Source of the DNA: Nereocystis luetkeana
Lineage: Eukaryota > Sar > Phaeophyceae > Laminariales > Laminariaceae
Assembly (NCBI GenBank): GCA_031213475.1
Contig: JARUPZ010000005.1
Span: 3,635,732 to 3,699,731, forward strand
Length of the DNA: 64,000 nt
Direction of reading: 5' to 3'
Positions 45,561 through 57,576 of this stretch are shown piece by piece. Every line of letters begins with the position of its first letter. Positions within the stretch are counted from its first letter, which is position 1. The notes under the pieces are model-generated. The model was not told the DNA's origin. It saw nothing but the letters and a program-made list of their open reading frames with translations, and did not search any database. The position numbers were made by a program, and so were the translations under genes.

Positions 45561-47450
45561 AACAGCAACTACTCGACGAACAACAACCTGGATACTTGGC
45601 GCCGCCCTAACCCTGACGCTTGCCGTGTAAGCTCTGTAGGTTTATTGTAGGCAATACATGCCTCGATTCCTACGATAGAACGTGGTGTTGCTCGTTCTTG
45701 GCGGCGGTTGCTGGATGTTTTATCTGTCGAGGCACTTATTTGTGGGGAGTTCCCCGCGCCGAATTTCCTACTCTTGTTTCGTTCCGTGTGCACTTTGGTA
45801 ATCTCCCATTCAGGCCAAAATATATTCGACAGCGTCGCCGCGGTCGGGAAGTTCGGGATGTTACTTGAGTAAACTGTGCGTCGTCTATATATACCAAAAA
45901 ATGTCTACGTCCTTCGTTCGAAAATATTGTTCCACGTTTTGGTTTAACTACTCGTACTCGCACTCTGTGGTAGCTTAGTACTAGATAGGATCATGTGTCA
46001 CGCGAGCCATGATTGGGCACGGTTCGCCTGCATTTTTTTTCTTGTGAAAGTTCGTCTGTTCGCACGCATGCGATATATGTATAGGTCTCCATGTGTAAAT
46101 GTGGATTTTCACCATTGCACCTCCTTCGCAATGGTATTCAAGAGGCGCTTGATTTTTTCAGGGCGCGTTAGAATAGTTAGCGTTTGGATGTTGAACAACA
46201 CTGTAGCCACATCGACAAGAGTGCAACTTCGAGTTTCATCGAGTTAAACGTTCAACATACAAAATTATTCTTCCCATCGGTTATCATGTGTATGGTTCCG
46301 TCCAGATGAAGCTCATCATGGCGCTGCGAAAACAGATGGGAGAGGAGGACTTTTACAAGGTCTTCGATCCAAGAAACCCGCGTATCGGAGATATATGAGG
46401 ACGGTACTCGGAACAACGCATTTTTGTGACAACCAACAATACATATGCGAACATTATTTTACTCAGCGGGCGACGTGTGTGCTGTTGACAAACTGTGTCT
46501 ACGGGCCACGTATTTACTGAGTGGTGCAGGCACACCATCTCTGGCGAGGACTTGAATTATTTCCGAAGCCGACCACAGCCAGTTCCAGGTTTGATACCGC
46601 CTGGATGACATCGTACTCAAGCATCAACGTTTATGTATTGTTATTACGCTCGATCAAATGCATTCGAGCGCTGTTCTCAATTTGCGTGTATTTTTTTGTG
46701 ACGTCGCAGTTGGAGTTGGTGCGAGTGTGGAGAGAGACCAGTCGGCACCGGGACAGACGACACGTTGGCTCTCAGACTGAACGTCTGCTTTTCTTCCTTG
46801 GAACCAAGAACAAAAGGCTCGCGCTTCGCGCTCGCGCGCCTTAATAGTAAAATACGGCTACAATATTACGGGACAGAGTGGTATGCCAGTACAGCAGTAC
46901 AATAGCACGGCGAGAGCAGGACGCCCCACCCCCCAATACCCATCAATAGGCTGTGGTTTGCCTAGTCCATACGGCGGTGATGTATACGGGAAAGCACGTC
47001 TGCCTATATCTGTATATCGCAGAATGCCCCCCCTCGCCTCTAAGAAAAGCCCACACGGCTCAACAGTTTAAACGTGACAAGCTAACGAAGACACTGAAAA
47101 ATGTTTGAAATACTCCCTGTAAATGTTGCAGCAGATGTTGACGTACCAGCAGAACATGATGAGTACGTACGTACGTACGTGTTTGTTGGTGAGTCTCACA
47201 ATGATATTCGTACATGTTCTTGGCCTCTCTTCCGCTTTTGGTGTATGAATAACGCAGTATGCACACACCTGTAAGATTGCAGGGGTGGTCCAACAGCAGT
47301 GATTTCTGTAGGCAGGCTAGCGAGTGGCGTATTCTGACCCTACAGCTCTTTGGGGACGAAGTATACGAGGGTAACAAAGTGATCGACACAGAGACGAACA
47401 TACTACATGTCTGTACTACACAGAGGGTTGGAGAGTAAAAACGAACTATG
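45561..47450. other. Unassigned stretch
   Basis: One exon-like frame follows the acceptor GTTCCGTCCAG at 46306: M-K-L-I-M-A-L-R-K-Q-M-G-E-E-D-F-Y-K-V-F then D-P-R-N-P-R-I-G-D-I and a stop. I do not recognise it. 46810-46840 has CTCGCGCTTCGCGCTCGCG. 47160-47285 is a diverged copy of the 2365-2430 repeat segment, next to GTACGTACGTACGTACG. Confidence 0.4.
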
Positions 47451-47528
47451 TTTCGTCTTGAAGTTGATGCGAATTAGACTTTTTCGTGCTGCTAGACCAC
47501 TAAAGTAGTGATGATGCACTCTTTTACA

Positions 47529-47645
47529 GCCTATTATTACGGGGGACTAGTATATACGACCAAATCTTGTTAGTAAAAATAGGGAAATATACAGCCTTTT
47601 GTATTTACTGTAGGTCCTATTTAATATGGTCCCCCGTAATATACT
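47529..47645. mobile_element. Short MITE, TATTACGGGGGAC ends
   Basis: TATTATTACGGGGGACTAG at the left is complemented by GTCCCCCGTAATATA at the right, 117 bp apart. The same unit with its flanks (47450-47660) is present in reverse complement at about 62640-62830, sharing ATGGTCCCCCGTAATA-CTAG and CTTGAAGTTGATGCGAATTA. Confidence 0.7.
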
Positions 47646-47979
47646 AGAAGAGTGGGAATGACGAAAGTGACAGATCTATCTACCGTGATTGTCATTCCCA
47701 TTGGTGACACAGCAGCAGCAGCAGTGGTCTGCGGTGAGGTTTCTCGACAAGTATTATTGCGCTTGTACGCACGACGGTTACAAAGTAATCAACACTATAC
47801 ACGTGGTCGTACTATTCTCAGTTAGAACTGAGTCTCTGTTTTGGTAAATGCAAATCTGTCTGTCTGTCTGTCCGCAAGGCTTATATTTTCGAACACTTTC
47901 CAATGGCCGATATATAACCTCGAAACAGATGATATTCGTACGACGTATTCGACCCTTGCGGGCCTTGTATACCGAAACA

Positions 47980-48150
47980 TACCAGACCACCAGACTGATT
48001 TAGCCATATAATACATCCACGAAGTCGTACCATGGTACCATACCGCAAACGTACCATACCATATACTGTGTTTTTCCCGTACCATACCATCAACACATAC
48101 CATACCACATACGGTGGTTTTCCCATATTCCCATATACCATACCACCAAC
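47980..48150. repeat. CCATAC-rich simple repeat
   Basis: Irregular ACCATACCATACC and CCCATATTCCCATATACC units. No other feature. Confidence 0.7.
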
Positions 48151-48169
48151 ATAGAACTACATACTTAGA

Positions 48170-49790
48170 TCACAACCCCTGAGCGTGCTCGGTTGGTGCA
48201 TCCCTGGCCTCTCAGAGCTCCCACTTCCAAACCGCCTCCTTTCATTACTTGCCGGAGCTTTCCAGTAGTTCTTTGTTTTATCGGCCGTTTCTTCCTTTTT
48301 TCTTCTTTTGTTTCGTGTGCGTGCGTGTTCTCCGAGCACGGCATCGCGGGAGGACCCGGCACCGTCGCGGGTGTCAGCGGGTGCTGGCGGGTAGAGGGGG
48401 GGTTGCAAGGAGCGCGGTCGCCGCTTTCGTGCCTAGGCGTCGCGTGTGCCTCGAGACACGAGCAATGCATGAACGGGCTTTGTCTGGCTTCGATTTTATG
48501 ATTGTTGATAGAGTATGTACGAGTTTATAAAGGTCGTTCGGGAGGGCAAGATACTATTCAAGTGGTGCTTATTTTCGCGACCACGCTGAGGTTGAAAGAG
48601 GGAGGTGTGCAGTTTGAACACCAACGTTATCGAGCTGGCGAACGACGGCCACGGTGAGCACCGGGCTTCACGCGGGGCGGGCGACGGGGCTGATTGTGGC
48701 AGAGAGTGATAAAAGCTTTACCCGGACCGAATCGGTAGCGAGGTGGTCGCGAGAGGGGCAGACGGCGTACGAGGCTGAGAGAGAAGCTCTTCTGTGCGTT
48801 TTTTTTCTTTCCTTCTTTTCGACCGGGTGCAAGGTGCTCCAATCAGGCAGCTTTTCATTAGTACTTGCCGGACCTTTCCAGCAGTTCTTGGTTTTCTCCA
48901 TTTCTCTTGGCACGTCCTTTCTTCCTTTTTTCGTCTTTCGTTTCGTGTGCGTGCGTGTATACTCCGAGTACGGCACGGCGGGAGAGCCCGGCGCCGTCGC
49001 GGGTGTCAGCGGGTGCTGGCGGGTAGAGGGGAGGTTGCAAGGAGCGCGGTCCCCGCTTTCGTGCCTAGGCGTCGCGTGTGCCTCGAGACACGAGGGATGC
49101 ATGAACGGGCTTTGTCTGGCTTCGATTTATGATTGTTGATAGAGTATGTACGAGTTTATAAAGGTCGTTCAGGAAGGCAAGATACTATTCAAGCGGTGCT
49201 TATTTTCGCGACCACGCTGAAGTTGAAAGAAGGAGGTGTGCAGTTTGAACACCAACGTTATCGAGCTGGCGAACGACGGCCACGGTGAGCACCGGGCTTC
49301 ACGCGAGGCGGGCGACGGGGCTGATTGTGGCAGAGAGTGATAAAAGCTTTACCCGGACCGAATCGGTAGCGAGGTGGTCACGAGAGGGGCAGACGGCGTA
49401 CGAGGCTGAGAGAGAAGCTCTTCTGTGCGTTTTTTTTCTTTCCTTCTTTTCGACCGGGTGCAAGGTGTTCCAATCAGGCAGAAAATTATTACACGAGAGG
49501 GGACGGGGATTTTTTTCCCTTTCCGAGTTTTCAGTTTCATTTTCATTTTTTTTGCTGCTGTGCCGTGCTGTGCGTTCGCCTTCTTCCTACATACGAGTAC
49601 AGACATGAGAGTATATCGAAAGAAGAAAATAAGTACAGACAGCAGTATCCTATCTGGGGTATGTACGTACGTACGACATCCGCGACGCGAAGCGCATATG
49701 TGGCATTCGAGCTGGCGTCGGAGCTGTTTGTTCCTGAAGCATGGCGGCGGGACTCTTGGCATTATCAAGTCGCCGGTTTGCAATTACGAT
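48170..49790 (+). repeat. GCAAAGAGGCGAC family, tandem copies C and D
   Basis: 48236-48840 and 48858-49480 are direct copies about 630 bp apart, both including GAACACCAACGTTATCGAGC and GGTGAGCACCGGGCTTCACG. The right end 49690-49790 is a diverged reverse complement of the 1181-1245 terminus. Translation gives no recognised protein. Confidence 0.7.
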
Positions 49791-50224
49791 CCTTGCTAAA
49801 CTCAATCGTGGACCTCTGTTCGCTTCGCATAATAATTTGATGTACTTTTTTCCTTCCTGGGCGAGCGTAGCGGGCGGCGTAGGCCGCCCGCGGAGCGAAG
49901 CGCCTTGTATCCCTTATTCCCATGTACCATACCAACATATCCCATACCTGGTACCGTGTAAGGCAGTCAGAGTTGGAGAGACGTCCATCCACCAGACCAG
50001 GTGCCTGCTACTGCTGTAGTGCCGTGCTGTTGTGTAAGAGTGGCGGTGAATACAGAGTATGTACGTCGAGCACTGCTGTTCGCCAGACCAAAGAAAGGCA
50101 GTCAGAGTTGGCTCAGACGCTTGGGTCCTACGCTCAGTGCAGCGCATTGGCCGCTGGTGTGCAAAAAATAGATGAAAAACATTATCTACGAGTACTACTG
50201 CTGCTGTATCCGTCTCGAATGACA

Positions 50225-50605
50225 AAAAAACAGGCTTTTTTTCAGGTTTGGGAGGATACCGTAGGACGCCGCCGGCAAGATCTTGCCCCCTAGAGCAGGC
50301 ATCCACCTCATTTCTTCAAGCCCGTCATCTATACTAGTTGATCTTGCCCACCAACGAGCGGGTTAGCCGTGGGATGAGTCTCTGTCGAGATCGAGCGTCT
50401 ATCGTCGCACGAGCTGAAAGAAAACTTTTCTGTACTTCGCGTTTCCATTCTAGCAGGTCTTTTACAGTACAACAAGAGTGGATTACTTCTCGAGCGACAG
50501 CAAAATTATCTACGAATACCATTGCCGTATCCGTCTCGAATGGCAAAAAATGGTTTTTTTTTCAGGTTTGGGAGGATACCGTAGAACGCAGAAAAATTAA
50601 AATAT
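50225..50605 (+). repeat. GGTTTGGGAGGATACC tandem repeat field, left block
   Basis: Two units start TTCAGGTTTGGGAGGATACC at about 50241 and 50562. Each carries GCCGGCAAG-TCTTGCCCCCTAG, AGTCTCTGTCGAGATCGAGC and ATCGTCGCACGAGCTGAAAG. It is separated from the block at 59338-60805 by a MITE and the Ngaro-like element. Confidence 0.8.
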
Positions 50606-50607
50606 TA

Positions 50608-51437
50608 GACCCATGCCAATGGAAACGCGAAGTTCGAAAGTTTTTTTTCAAATATATCGCTTTCAAAAAACAGCCGAAAAATTTCTCGTACCGCCGCTGT
50701 GGGAAAAAAAAGAGAAGAAATGTTAGATTTTTTCTTTTATTTTCCCCCAACGGCTGCAGGCGGCGCAATTTGTGTTTTTCTGGTCGCAAATTGTCAACAC
50801 GGTGATCGAAATCAGCTTGTGCGACGATCGACGCTCGATCTCGACATAGACTCAGCCCACGGCCAACCCACTCGGTATCTGGCAAGCCCAACGAGTATAA
50901 ATGACGGCCTCGAAGATATCAGGCGGATCCATGGTCTAGGGGGCGAGAGCTTGCCGGCGGCGTCCTACGGTATCCTCCCGAACCTGAAAACAAGTCTATT
51001 TTTTGCCATTCGAGACGGATGGAGAAGTTTTGTCTTCTGTTTTGTGCAAACCAGCGGCCAAATGTTTTTTTATCACACGCCTGGTCAGCTCCCGCCACAT
51101 GACATCGGCCATGGTGTGAAGACGGTGACCCTAGGGTGGGTCGGAGCCCTTAACGAGCGCACTCCGTTCAGAATTCATGACGCAATCGTTGGTTTTGTTG
51201 ATCGATGTCTGTCGAGGACTCGGAATCTCGCCGCTTCGAACCAAAGATCGGCCTGAGTTTATCTCAAGCCGATGTTGCCCAACATCGGCCCCAGATTTGC
51301 TTTTTTCGGGCTTTTCCAAAAGTTAGGAAATTTTTGTTTTTTTAGGTGGCCCATAGGAAGCGTGTTCTGATTTGTTTTGTCGGGTATCTTTGAAATTCAA
51401 ACTTTTTAGTGCAACTTCGTTGTACCATTAGCATAGG
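50608..51437. mobile_element. MITE, GACCTATGCCAATGG TIR family, copy 2
   Basis: Begins GACCCATGCCAATGG after TTA (50605-50607) and ends CCATTAGCATAGG followed by TTA (51438-51440), with the last TIR base lost. Body is nearly identical to copy 3. It is inserted in the tandem repeat field, to whose unit its own interior is homologous in inverse orientation. Confidence 0.85.
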
Positions 51438-51455
51438 TTAGAAGCGAATATATTT

Positions 51456-51655
51456 ATGGAGTTTGTTAAAAAGGCGTTGATGAGAATTGGGAGGCATTAC
51501 AATGTGACATATGGAAAATGGATTATGGATGAGGGTCGTACCTGGTCAGAGCTTGTGCCCAAGCATAGGGGGAACCAACGAGAGAAAAGGCAGGCAGAAC
51601 GCAAGATAATAGATAAATACGGGCAGTGATATACATACAGGCTTGGAGCGTTTTT
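51456..51655 (+). repeat. Split direct repeat A1
   Basis: Left terminal copy of the A repeat, matched by 58873-59079 with small insertions and deletions (for example GTCGTACCTGG here, GTACCTGG there). Confidence 0.85.
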
Positions 51656-51666
51656 GTTTGCGCAGG

Positions 51667-53400
51667 ATGACGAACAACGGAAAAAGTCGCTCGACGTATG
51701 GGACAGCAGTGACAACCAGAAACGACGCAGACGCCACCAGTGACGAGGGCGGAGAGGGAAACGTCACCAGAGGCGAGGCTGGAGAGGGAGGTGCCGGAAG
51801 CGGGGCGGGAGGCGCCGAAAGCGGGGCGGGAGCGACCGTAGAGTCAACTCTGCAGGAGCTGCTGCTGGATGCTCTGAATCTTTTGAACAAACACCTTCAG
51901 CCGAGCCCCCAAGACCAACCCCAAGCTCAGCAGCAGCAGCAACAGAAGCAACAGCTGCAGCCGCAAGAGCAGCAGCAGCAGCAGTCACTGTCGCAGCAGC
52001 AACAACAGCAGGAAGCACCGTCGCAGCAGCAGCACCAGCAGCAGCAACACCAGCAAGGTCAGCATCAACAACAGCAGCAACACTTACAACCACAGCCGTT
52101 CGAGCTTCCAGCCCTGCCGATGGGACATCTGCCGCAGGAACAGCAACAACAGCAGCCGCATCCAGCACCGCCGCCGCTGCCCCCGCAACAACAGCAACAA
52201 TCGCACCCGGCAGTCCCTCCCCTCGTGTACTGGCCGCAGCAGCAGCAGCAGCAGCAGCAGCTGCAGGTGCAGCACGCAGCCGTGCATGCATGCCGTACCA
52301 CACGCGCAATTTTTCCACCCTCCGGGCATGCCGTACCCGGGACAGTGGTGGCCGGGAGGACCAGCGGTGCAGCCATGGGGCGGAGTGGGGAGCCTGTTGG
52401 GTGGAATGGAGCACGCGGTGAGCATCGAAGCGCGCACCATGGCCACAGATTCCGCGAAGCGGAGTATCGGGTTGTGGCAAGAAGCAGGAGCGGCATCGAT
52501 GTATGTGCTGCGCGGTGGTCTGTTCCCTCAATGTTGACAGGTGATTTCGCCCATACGATCAGGTACATCGCTGATCCCAGCCAACGCCTTCTCGACATGA
52601 TCACCCCCCCTGCTATCCAAAATTGATACCGACGCCTTCTCGCCCCCGGTGGAGCAGGGAACCTTGGCAGTGTCCCGTACGCCGGAGGTTCATTTCCAGA
52701 CGTTCGTTAATGTCCTCGTAGAGGTCATCCAACATGGTGACACAGAGTCAACAGGTGGCGTGTCGCAGGGCAGGAGGGATTGTCTGATCGAGGAGTTCGA
52801 GACCATGGCCAAGACCCTCACCGCGTACATTACTACGCACTTCAACTCGCTTCTGCCGAAACAGCAGGCAGTGCGGGGTCGCGCCATGTTCGCCGCTAAC
52901 CGTGACATCAATAACTTCTTCGGACTGCTGCTTGACGCTGCGGCCCCGTGAAATGGCAGTTTCCCAACGCCGCCCCTCCCGAAGGAGCGTGTGCAGGGTT
53001 GACACCCCCGGCCTTCACCCTGCTGCGCGAGCTAACTTCGCGGGGGAGCTGCTGCTTGCTGGGTCGGATGGGCATCGCACTCGACGTGCCCAGGCTTGGC
53101 GGAGGAACAACAGCGGCGAAACCACTCAAAAGTAAGGCGAACGCAGTTGGAGCGCACCTCCTGGCTGCTCTTTCCCGCACGGACAGCGGGGCGCCTGGGT
53201 GGTCTTTCGTGTCAGGTTTGGAGCGGGAACGCACGCCGGAGGGAGCGTGCCGCTTCGCTTGGCGGAGGCAACGATGCACCCGCAACAACTGTTCGTACTC
53301 GCACGGTCCTTTTGCGATAGACGGGACGGGAGCCCCAGGACTGCCTGTACCACCACCGCCCCCATCGCAACGGTACCAGCAGCAACAGCCCCAGCAGTAA
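51667..53400 (+). pseudogene. Gag-like ORF1 with poly-Q and a CCCH finger, frame-disrupted
   Basis: The likely start is ATG 51667, just inside repeat A1. Residues 1-60 are Gly/Glu/Ser rich. A helix-like L-Q-E-L-L-L-D-A-L-N-L-L-N-K-H-L follows, then about 110 residues dominated by glutamine with Pro and His. Near 52285 the sensible frame shifts to a Pro/Trp/Gly-rich stretch. 52649-52951 encodes an alpha-helical F-V-N-V-L-V-E-V-I-Q-H...F-N-S-L-L-P-K-Q block, plausibly capsid-like. 52948-53400 carries C-x8-C-x4-C-x3-H (C-R-F-A-W-R-R-Q-R-C-T-R-N-N-C-S-Y-S-H), a CCCH-type nucleic-acid-binding finger, and then poly-P/Q. Position and composition suit a structural gag of this retroelement. Confidence 0.65.
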
Positions 53401-53643
53401 CAGCAACCTCAGCAGCAGCAACAGCAGCGGCATCAGCAGCAGCAGCAGCCACAGACTCAGACGGCTCCTCCAGCGGGGGTCGCAAGGTTCAGTTTTTCGC
53501 ACGGACAGCAGGTGAGGGGGAGCGGAGGGTATGGTCGGCACGGGGTGGGGGGGGGGAGAGGATCGGGTGGGAATTGACAGGGCGGGCCTCGCCCGGAGGC
53601 GGGGCCGAACGGCGGGAGGTGCGGGGCGGAGGTCAGAATTTCG

Positions 53644-55396
53644 ATGTTCGTGGACAGCCGTCAGTCGGTGGGACTACCGGAGGCACCTCAACCTGGGTCG
53701 ATGTCGCAAGACGTGTTCGTTGGTGAGGGGTGTCACTTTGAATGTGCAGAAGCGATACGTGCCGGTAAGGGGATGACAAAATGCGCCGCAGTAAACCCAG
53801 AAGCTGATAGCGAGTGTAGAGAGAACAGTACGTTTAGGAGAGTCGTGAAAGTAGCACGGACAGTGCGCGCGCGTGAGAAAGCTGAAAAGGGCTCAACATG
53901 TACTATGAGTATACAGAACAACAACAGTATTTTTAGTCAGAATGAATGTCTCCGGCTCGCCCCCAAACCGGGGGAGCCCGTGTGGGTACTAGGCAATGTC
54001 GGAAAAGGGAAAGGAAACTCTAGACAGAATGATAAGCCACAGAACAAAGGTACTGCAAGACATAATTATGTTGAATCGCCAGTCCGTAGCTCAGGGGAGA
54101 CCCCTTGGGCACAGGGCACAACCGAGACGGAAGAAAATAGCAATACCTCTAGACAGAGTTACTTAGATCATAACATTAACAGTTCTAGACAGAATGACAA
54201 TGTCCTGATCGCCCTGACCTCGAGCCAGGGCAAGTCCGTAAAATAAAATAAAATATCTAGACAGAGTGACGAGTCACAGAACAATAGCAATTCTAGACAT
54301 AATCATGTTGATCTGCCAGCCCGTAGCCCAGGGGAGACCCCTTCGGCACAGGGCACAACCGAGACGGAAGAAAATGGCAGTAGCTCTAGACAGAGTTACT
54401 TGGATCATAACATCAATAGTTCTAGACAGAATGATGATGTCCTGATCGCCCTGACCTCGAGTCAGGGCAAGCCCGTAAAAGAAAAGAAAATCTCTAGACA
54501 GAGTAGCGAGTCCCAGAACAACAGCAATTCTAGACAGAATCATGTTGAGCTGCCAGCACGTAGCCCAGGGGAGACCCCTTGGGCACAGGGCACAACCGAG
54601 ACGGAAGAAAATGGCAGTAGCTCTAGACAGAGTTACTTGGATCAGAACATCAATAGTTCTAGACAAAATGCTGATGTCCTGATCGCCCTGACCTCGAGTC
54701 AGGGCAAGTCCTTGAAAAAAAAGAAAATCTCTAGACAGAGTGACGAGTCGCAGAACAACAGCGATCCTAGACAGAATTATGTTGATCTGCCAGCCCGTAG
54801 CCCAGGGGAGACCCTCTGGGCACAGGGCACCACCGAGACGGAAGAAAAGAGCAGTAGCTCTAGACAAAGTTATTTAGATCAGAACATTTCAGTTCTAGAC
54901 AGAATATTGATGTCTTTCCTAATCGCCCTGACCTCGAGAAAGGGCAAGTCCGTAAAAGAAAAGAAAATCCCTAGACAGAATAACGAGGCGCAGAACAACA
55001 GCGATCCTAGACAGTATTATGTTGCCAGTCCTTAGTCCAGGGGAAACTTCTAGGGCACAGGGCGCAAACGAGAGGGAAGAAAAGAGCAGTAGCTCTAGAC
55101 AGAGTTACTATGATCAGAACACCAGCAATTCTAGACAGAATGACGATGTCCTGATCGCCCTGACCTCGAGTCAGGGCAAATCCGTAAACGAAGAGAAAAT
55201 CTCTAGACAGAGTACCGAGTCGCAGAACAACAATGAGTCAAGACAACAGTACAGTGATTTGCCAGCCGTTAGTCCAGGGGAGACCCCTTGGGTACAGGAC
55301 AGTTTGTCGAAAGGAAAATACTTACAAGGGTCGGTACGACAAGTAGCACCTTCAGATGAAGTTGTACCGTACCAGGTTAAAAGGACACACAAGTAA
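53644..55396 (+). pseudogene. S-R-Q repeat region upstream of RT (ORF2 N-terminal part)
   Basis: An open frame runs from 53644, with one TAA at 54244 and a frame change near 55020. After a unique 110-residue start with five cysteines come five units of about 78 residues. Each contains N-D-D-V-L-I-A-L-T-S-S-Q-G-K-S-V-K, I-S-R-Q-S, L-P-A-R-S-P-G-E-T-P-W-A-Q-G and T-T-E-T-E-E. At the DNA level TCTAGACA recurs several times per unit, and CCTGATCGCCCTGACCTCGA about every 234 bp. The composition (Ser, Arg, Gln, Asn, Asp) predicts disorder. I know of no named domain. It precedes the reverse transcriptase in the expected direction. Confidence 0.7.
54180..55360 (+). repeat. 234-bp coding tandem repeat
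   Basis: Five units, marked by CCTGATCGCCCTGACCTCGA at about 54207, 54443, 54679, 54923 and 55151. Period about 78 codons. Units differ by point changes and small indels that mostly keep frame. Confidence 0.85.
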
Positions 55397-55435
55397 GCTA
55401 ACCAGACAGGAAAAATTCGCTGCACTGAACGAAAA

Positions 55436-57409
55436 ATGGAGACAAACAAAAACGTTGATGCCCGTCAAAACCCGCGAGCTAAACCACAAGAAAAACATCA
55501 TACGAGAGATGGCAGAGACAGGCACAAAACTTTACATGTATGCGCCGGTAAAGTGGGAGATGTGGCCGTTGGGCTCGGAGGCACTCTGGTGTCACCTCCG
55601 TTGGCCGTCGATCACGTCGAACACTACTTTGGGCGGGTTAAAGGTTTCCCCGCAATAACAGAACTCATAGATATCATGAAGAATGGCGTGCCGGTGAAGA
55701 GAGCAGTCACGAACCCCGACCCTTCAAGAGCAATTCGGTACGGTAACCACAGCACAGTGTTTGAACATATGGACCTAGTTTGGGAGAAACTGTACGAAGA
55801 TGTACGACGCAATCGAGTTCTAGTGTTCAACAGAGAGTCAGTTGCCGCGCTTAAAGGACTACGTGTGGCGCCCCTCGGTGCCGTTGTTACGCACAAGGTC
55901 AGAATAATTGACGACTACTCGTTTGATGTCGACGCGGCGAGAGGAGAGAAGGGAGGGCCGAATAGAGACACGCAAACGGAAGATGTGCCGAAATGCCTCT
56001 GTGCTGACGCACTCCCTTCACTTGTAAACGCGCTTAACGACCTCCGAATAAGGTTCCCTCACCTTCGTATCCTTTTGGCCGAAGCAGACGTAACAGACGC
56101 CTTCAGGAATGTCAGGGTATCACCGTACCAGGCGCAGAACTTTTCCTATGTGGTAGACGACGTGTTGGTAACAGATTTTAGCCTCACCTTTGGATGGGCA
56201 GCCTCGCCCGGGTACTGGGGCCTCATGGCCTCAGCGGCCGAACACGCCCACCTTCACACCACGGTAGATAGTGCGATTATTCCACCAGACGGCGAGGCTA
56301 TGATGTCGCATGTCAAAATCGTGGACCTATGGGAGTCGGGCAAGCCAACTAGGATCCCGCCCGGAGTCAGAGTAAAAGCACCACGAATGAGGGGACCAAG
56401 CGAACCGTTTCTATCGGCAGTATACGTAGACGACTTCATTATGGCCAGCGTGCAACTTAATCCTGTAGATCAGACCGCCCTCATAGCTTCCGCTTCCCTC
56501 GCTTCAGATAACGTGAGATTATTCGGACCAGGCGAGAAAGGGGAACCCCCTACACTCTCTCCAAAGAAGAGCACTGACTGAAACACAATCGTAGATGCGC
56601 TGGGTTTTACAATCAACACCCACACCATGCGGATTTCCGTGACTAAGGAACGGGTAGAAGCAATTAGGCTCCTTCTCCAGCAGGAGTGGTCGGGGGGCAA
56701 AACGCATGCAAGTGCGCAAGATGTGCTAAGCCTGGCAGGCAAACTCTAGAACCTAACCTACATAATCAGAGCCGGTAGATATTTTGTTTGTCAGCTTTTA
56801 CGTCTGACCAATCTTCACAAAGTCGCGAAAGCCAAAAAATCGACGAAGAGGGTAGTGAGACTGGGCTGGGAGTTCCACAATGATATTTCCTTTTGGAACT
56901 GGGCAATCGAACATAAGTTGGTCAGCGCCGGGGGAGTCTCTCGGTGCACCACTTACGCACACGTAGAACGATCACCTTCGCGACGATACTACTCGGACGC
57001 AAGCTTTACTGCAGTCGGGGGCTTTTGCCCAGAACTAAAAGTATACTGGAGATACGACTTGAACCCCGTACTGTCGCGTCTCTTGAAGAACCAAACGGTG
57101 ACCAAGGGAGAGGACGCAATCACGATCAACCTGCTCGAATTGGGTGGTATGGTCATGACGGCGTACGTGACTCAAGTCATTCTGCACGACAGGCCAGACC
57201 TGCAAGGAGACCCCGTACTCTTGAGGGGGGACAACGTGGCAGCAGTGTCATGGATTAATCGGTGTGGTGGGTCGCATAGCCGGCGAGCTTCACTGGCTAT
57301 GAGACTTCTAGGTAGACTGGAAATTATGGCATCTCGAGGTGGCCGAAAACAGAAATCCCGCAAAAGTTGCAGGCACGCGTACAAGGGCAATGGAGAGAGC
57401 AGAATATAG
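55436..57409 (+). pseudogene. DIRS-order reverse transcriptase and RNase H
   Basis: The reverse transcriptase shows L-L-A-E-A-D-V-T-D-A-F-R-N-V (first catalytic aspartate), F-G-W-A-A-S-P-G-Y-W-G and V-Y-V-D-D-F-I-M-A (the Y-V-D-D box near 56430). RNase H follows with Y-Y-S-D-A-S-F-T-A-V-G-G-F near 56990, L-L-E-L-G-G-M near 57135 and L-R-G-D-N-V-A-A-V-S-W-I-N near 57230, which supply the D-E-D residues. The frame is broken by TGA at 56579-56581 and TAG at 56747-56749. Both sit where relatives would have tryptophan, and each differs from TGG by one G-to-A change. The rest of the frame is well preserved, so inactivation looks recent. Confidence 0.9.
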
Positions 57410-57576
57410 GTGACGGTGGTCGTGCATTCTTCGAGACTATTCTGCAGCCAAAATTCCCCACAGGGTACATAGACGACATAATATGGGAAGCGATGACACG
57501 AAATGCTGAACCATGAACACCCCGCAAACCCCATCGAGCAGGAACACACACTGGAGAGGGCGGGAAGGACGAGGAG

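Noticed and set aside
51764..52604. Long minus-strand alanine- and cysteine-rich ORFs
   Set aside because: Antisense reading of the CAG-rich poly-Q gag segment.
51667..52626. Poly-Q protein as a host regulatory gene
   Set aside because: It lies between repeat A1 and the RT of the Ngaro-like element in the same direction, with a CCCH finger downstream, so gag is the simpler reading.
53532..53600. G-rich run as a regulatory quadruplex
   Set aside because: It lies in a Gly-rich, frame-disrupted part of the retroelement and shows no sign of independent conservation.
54010..55370. CRISPR-like array because of regular repeats
   Set aside because: Units are 234 bp, coding and inside a eukaryotic retroelement; no short repeats with unique spacers.
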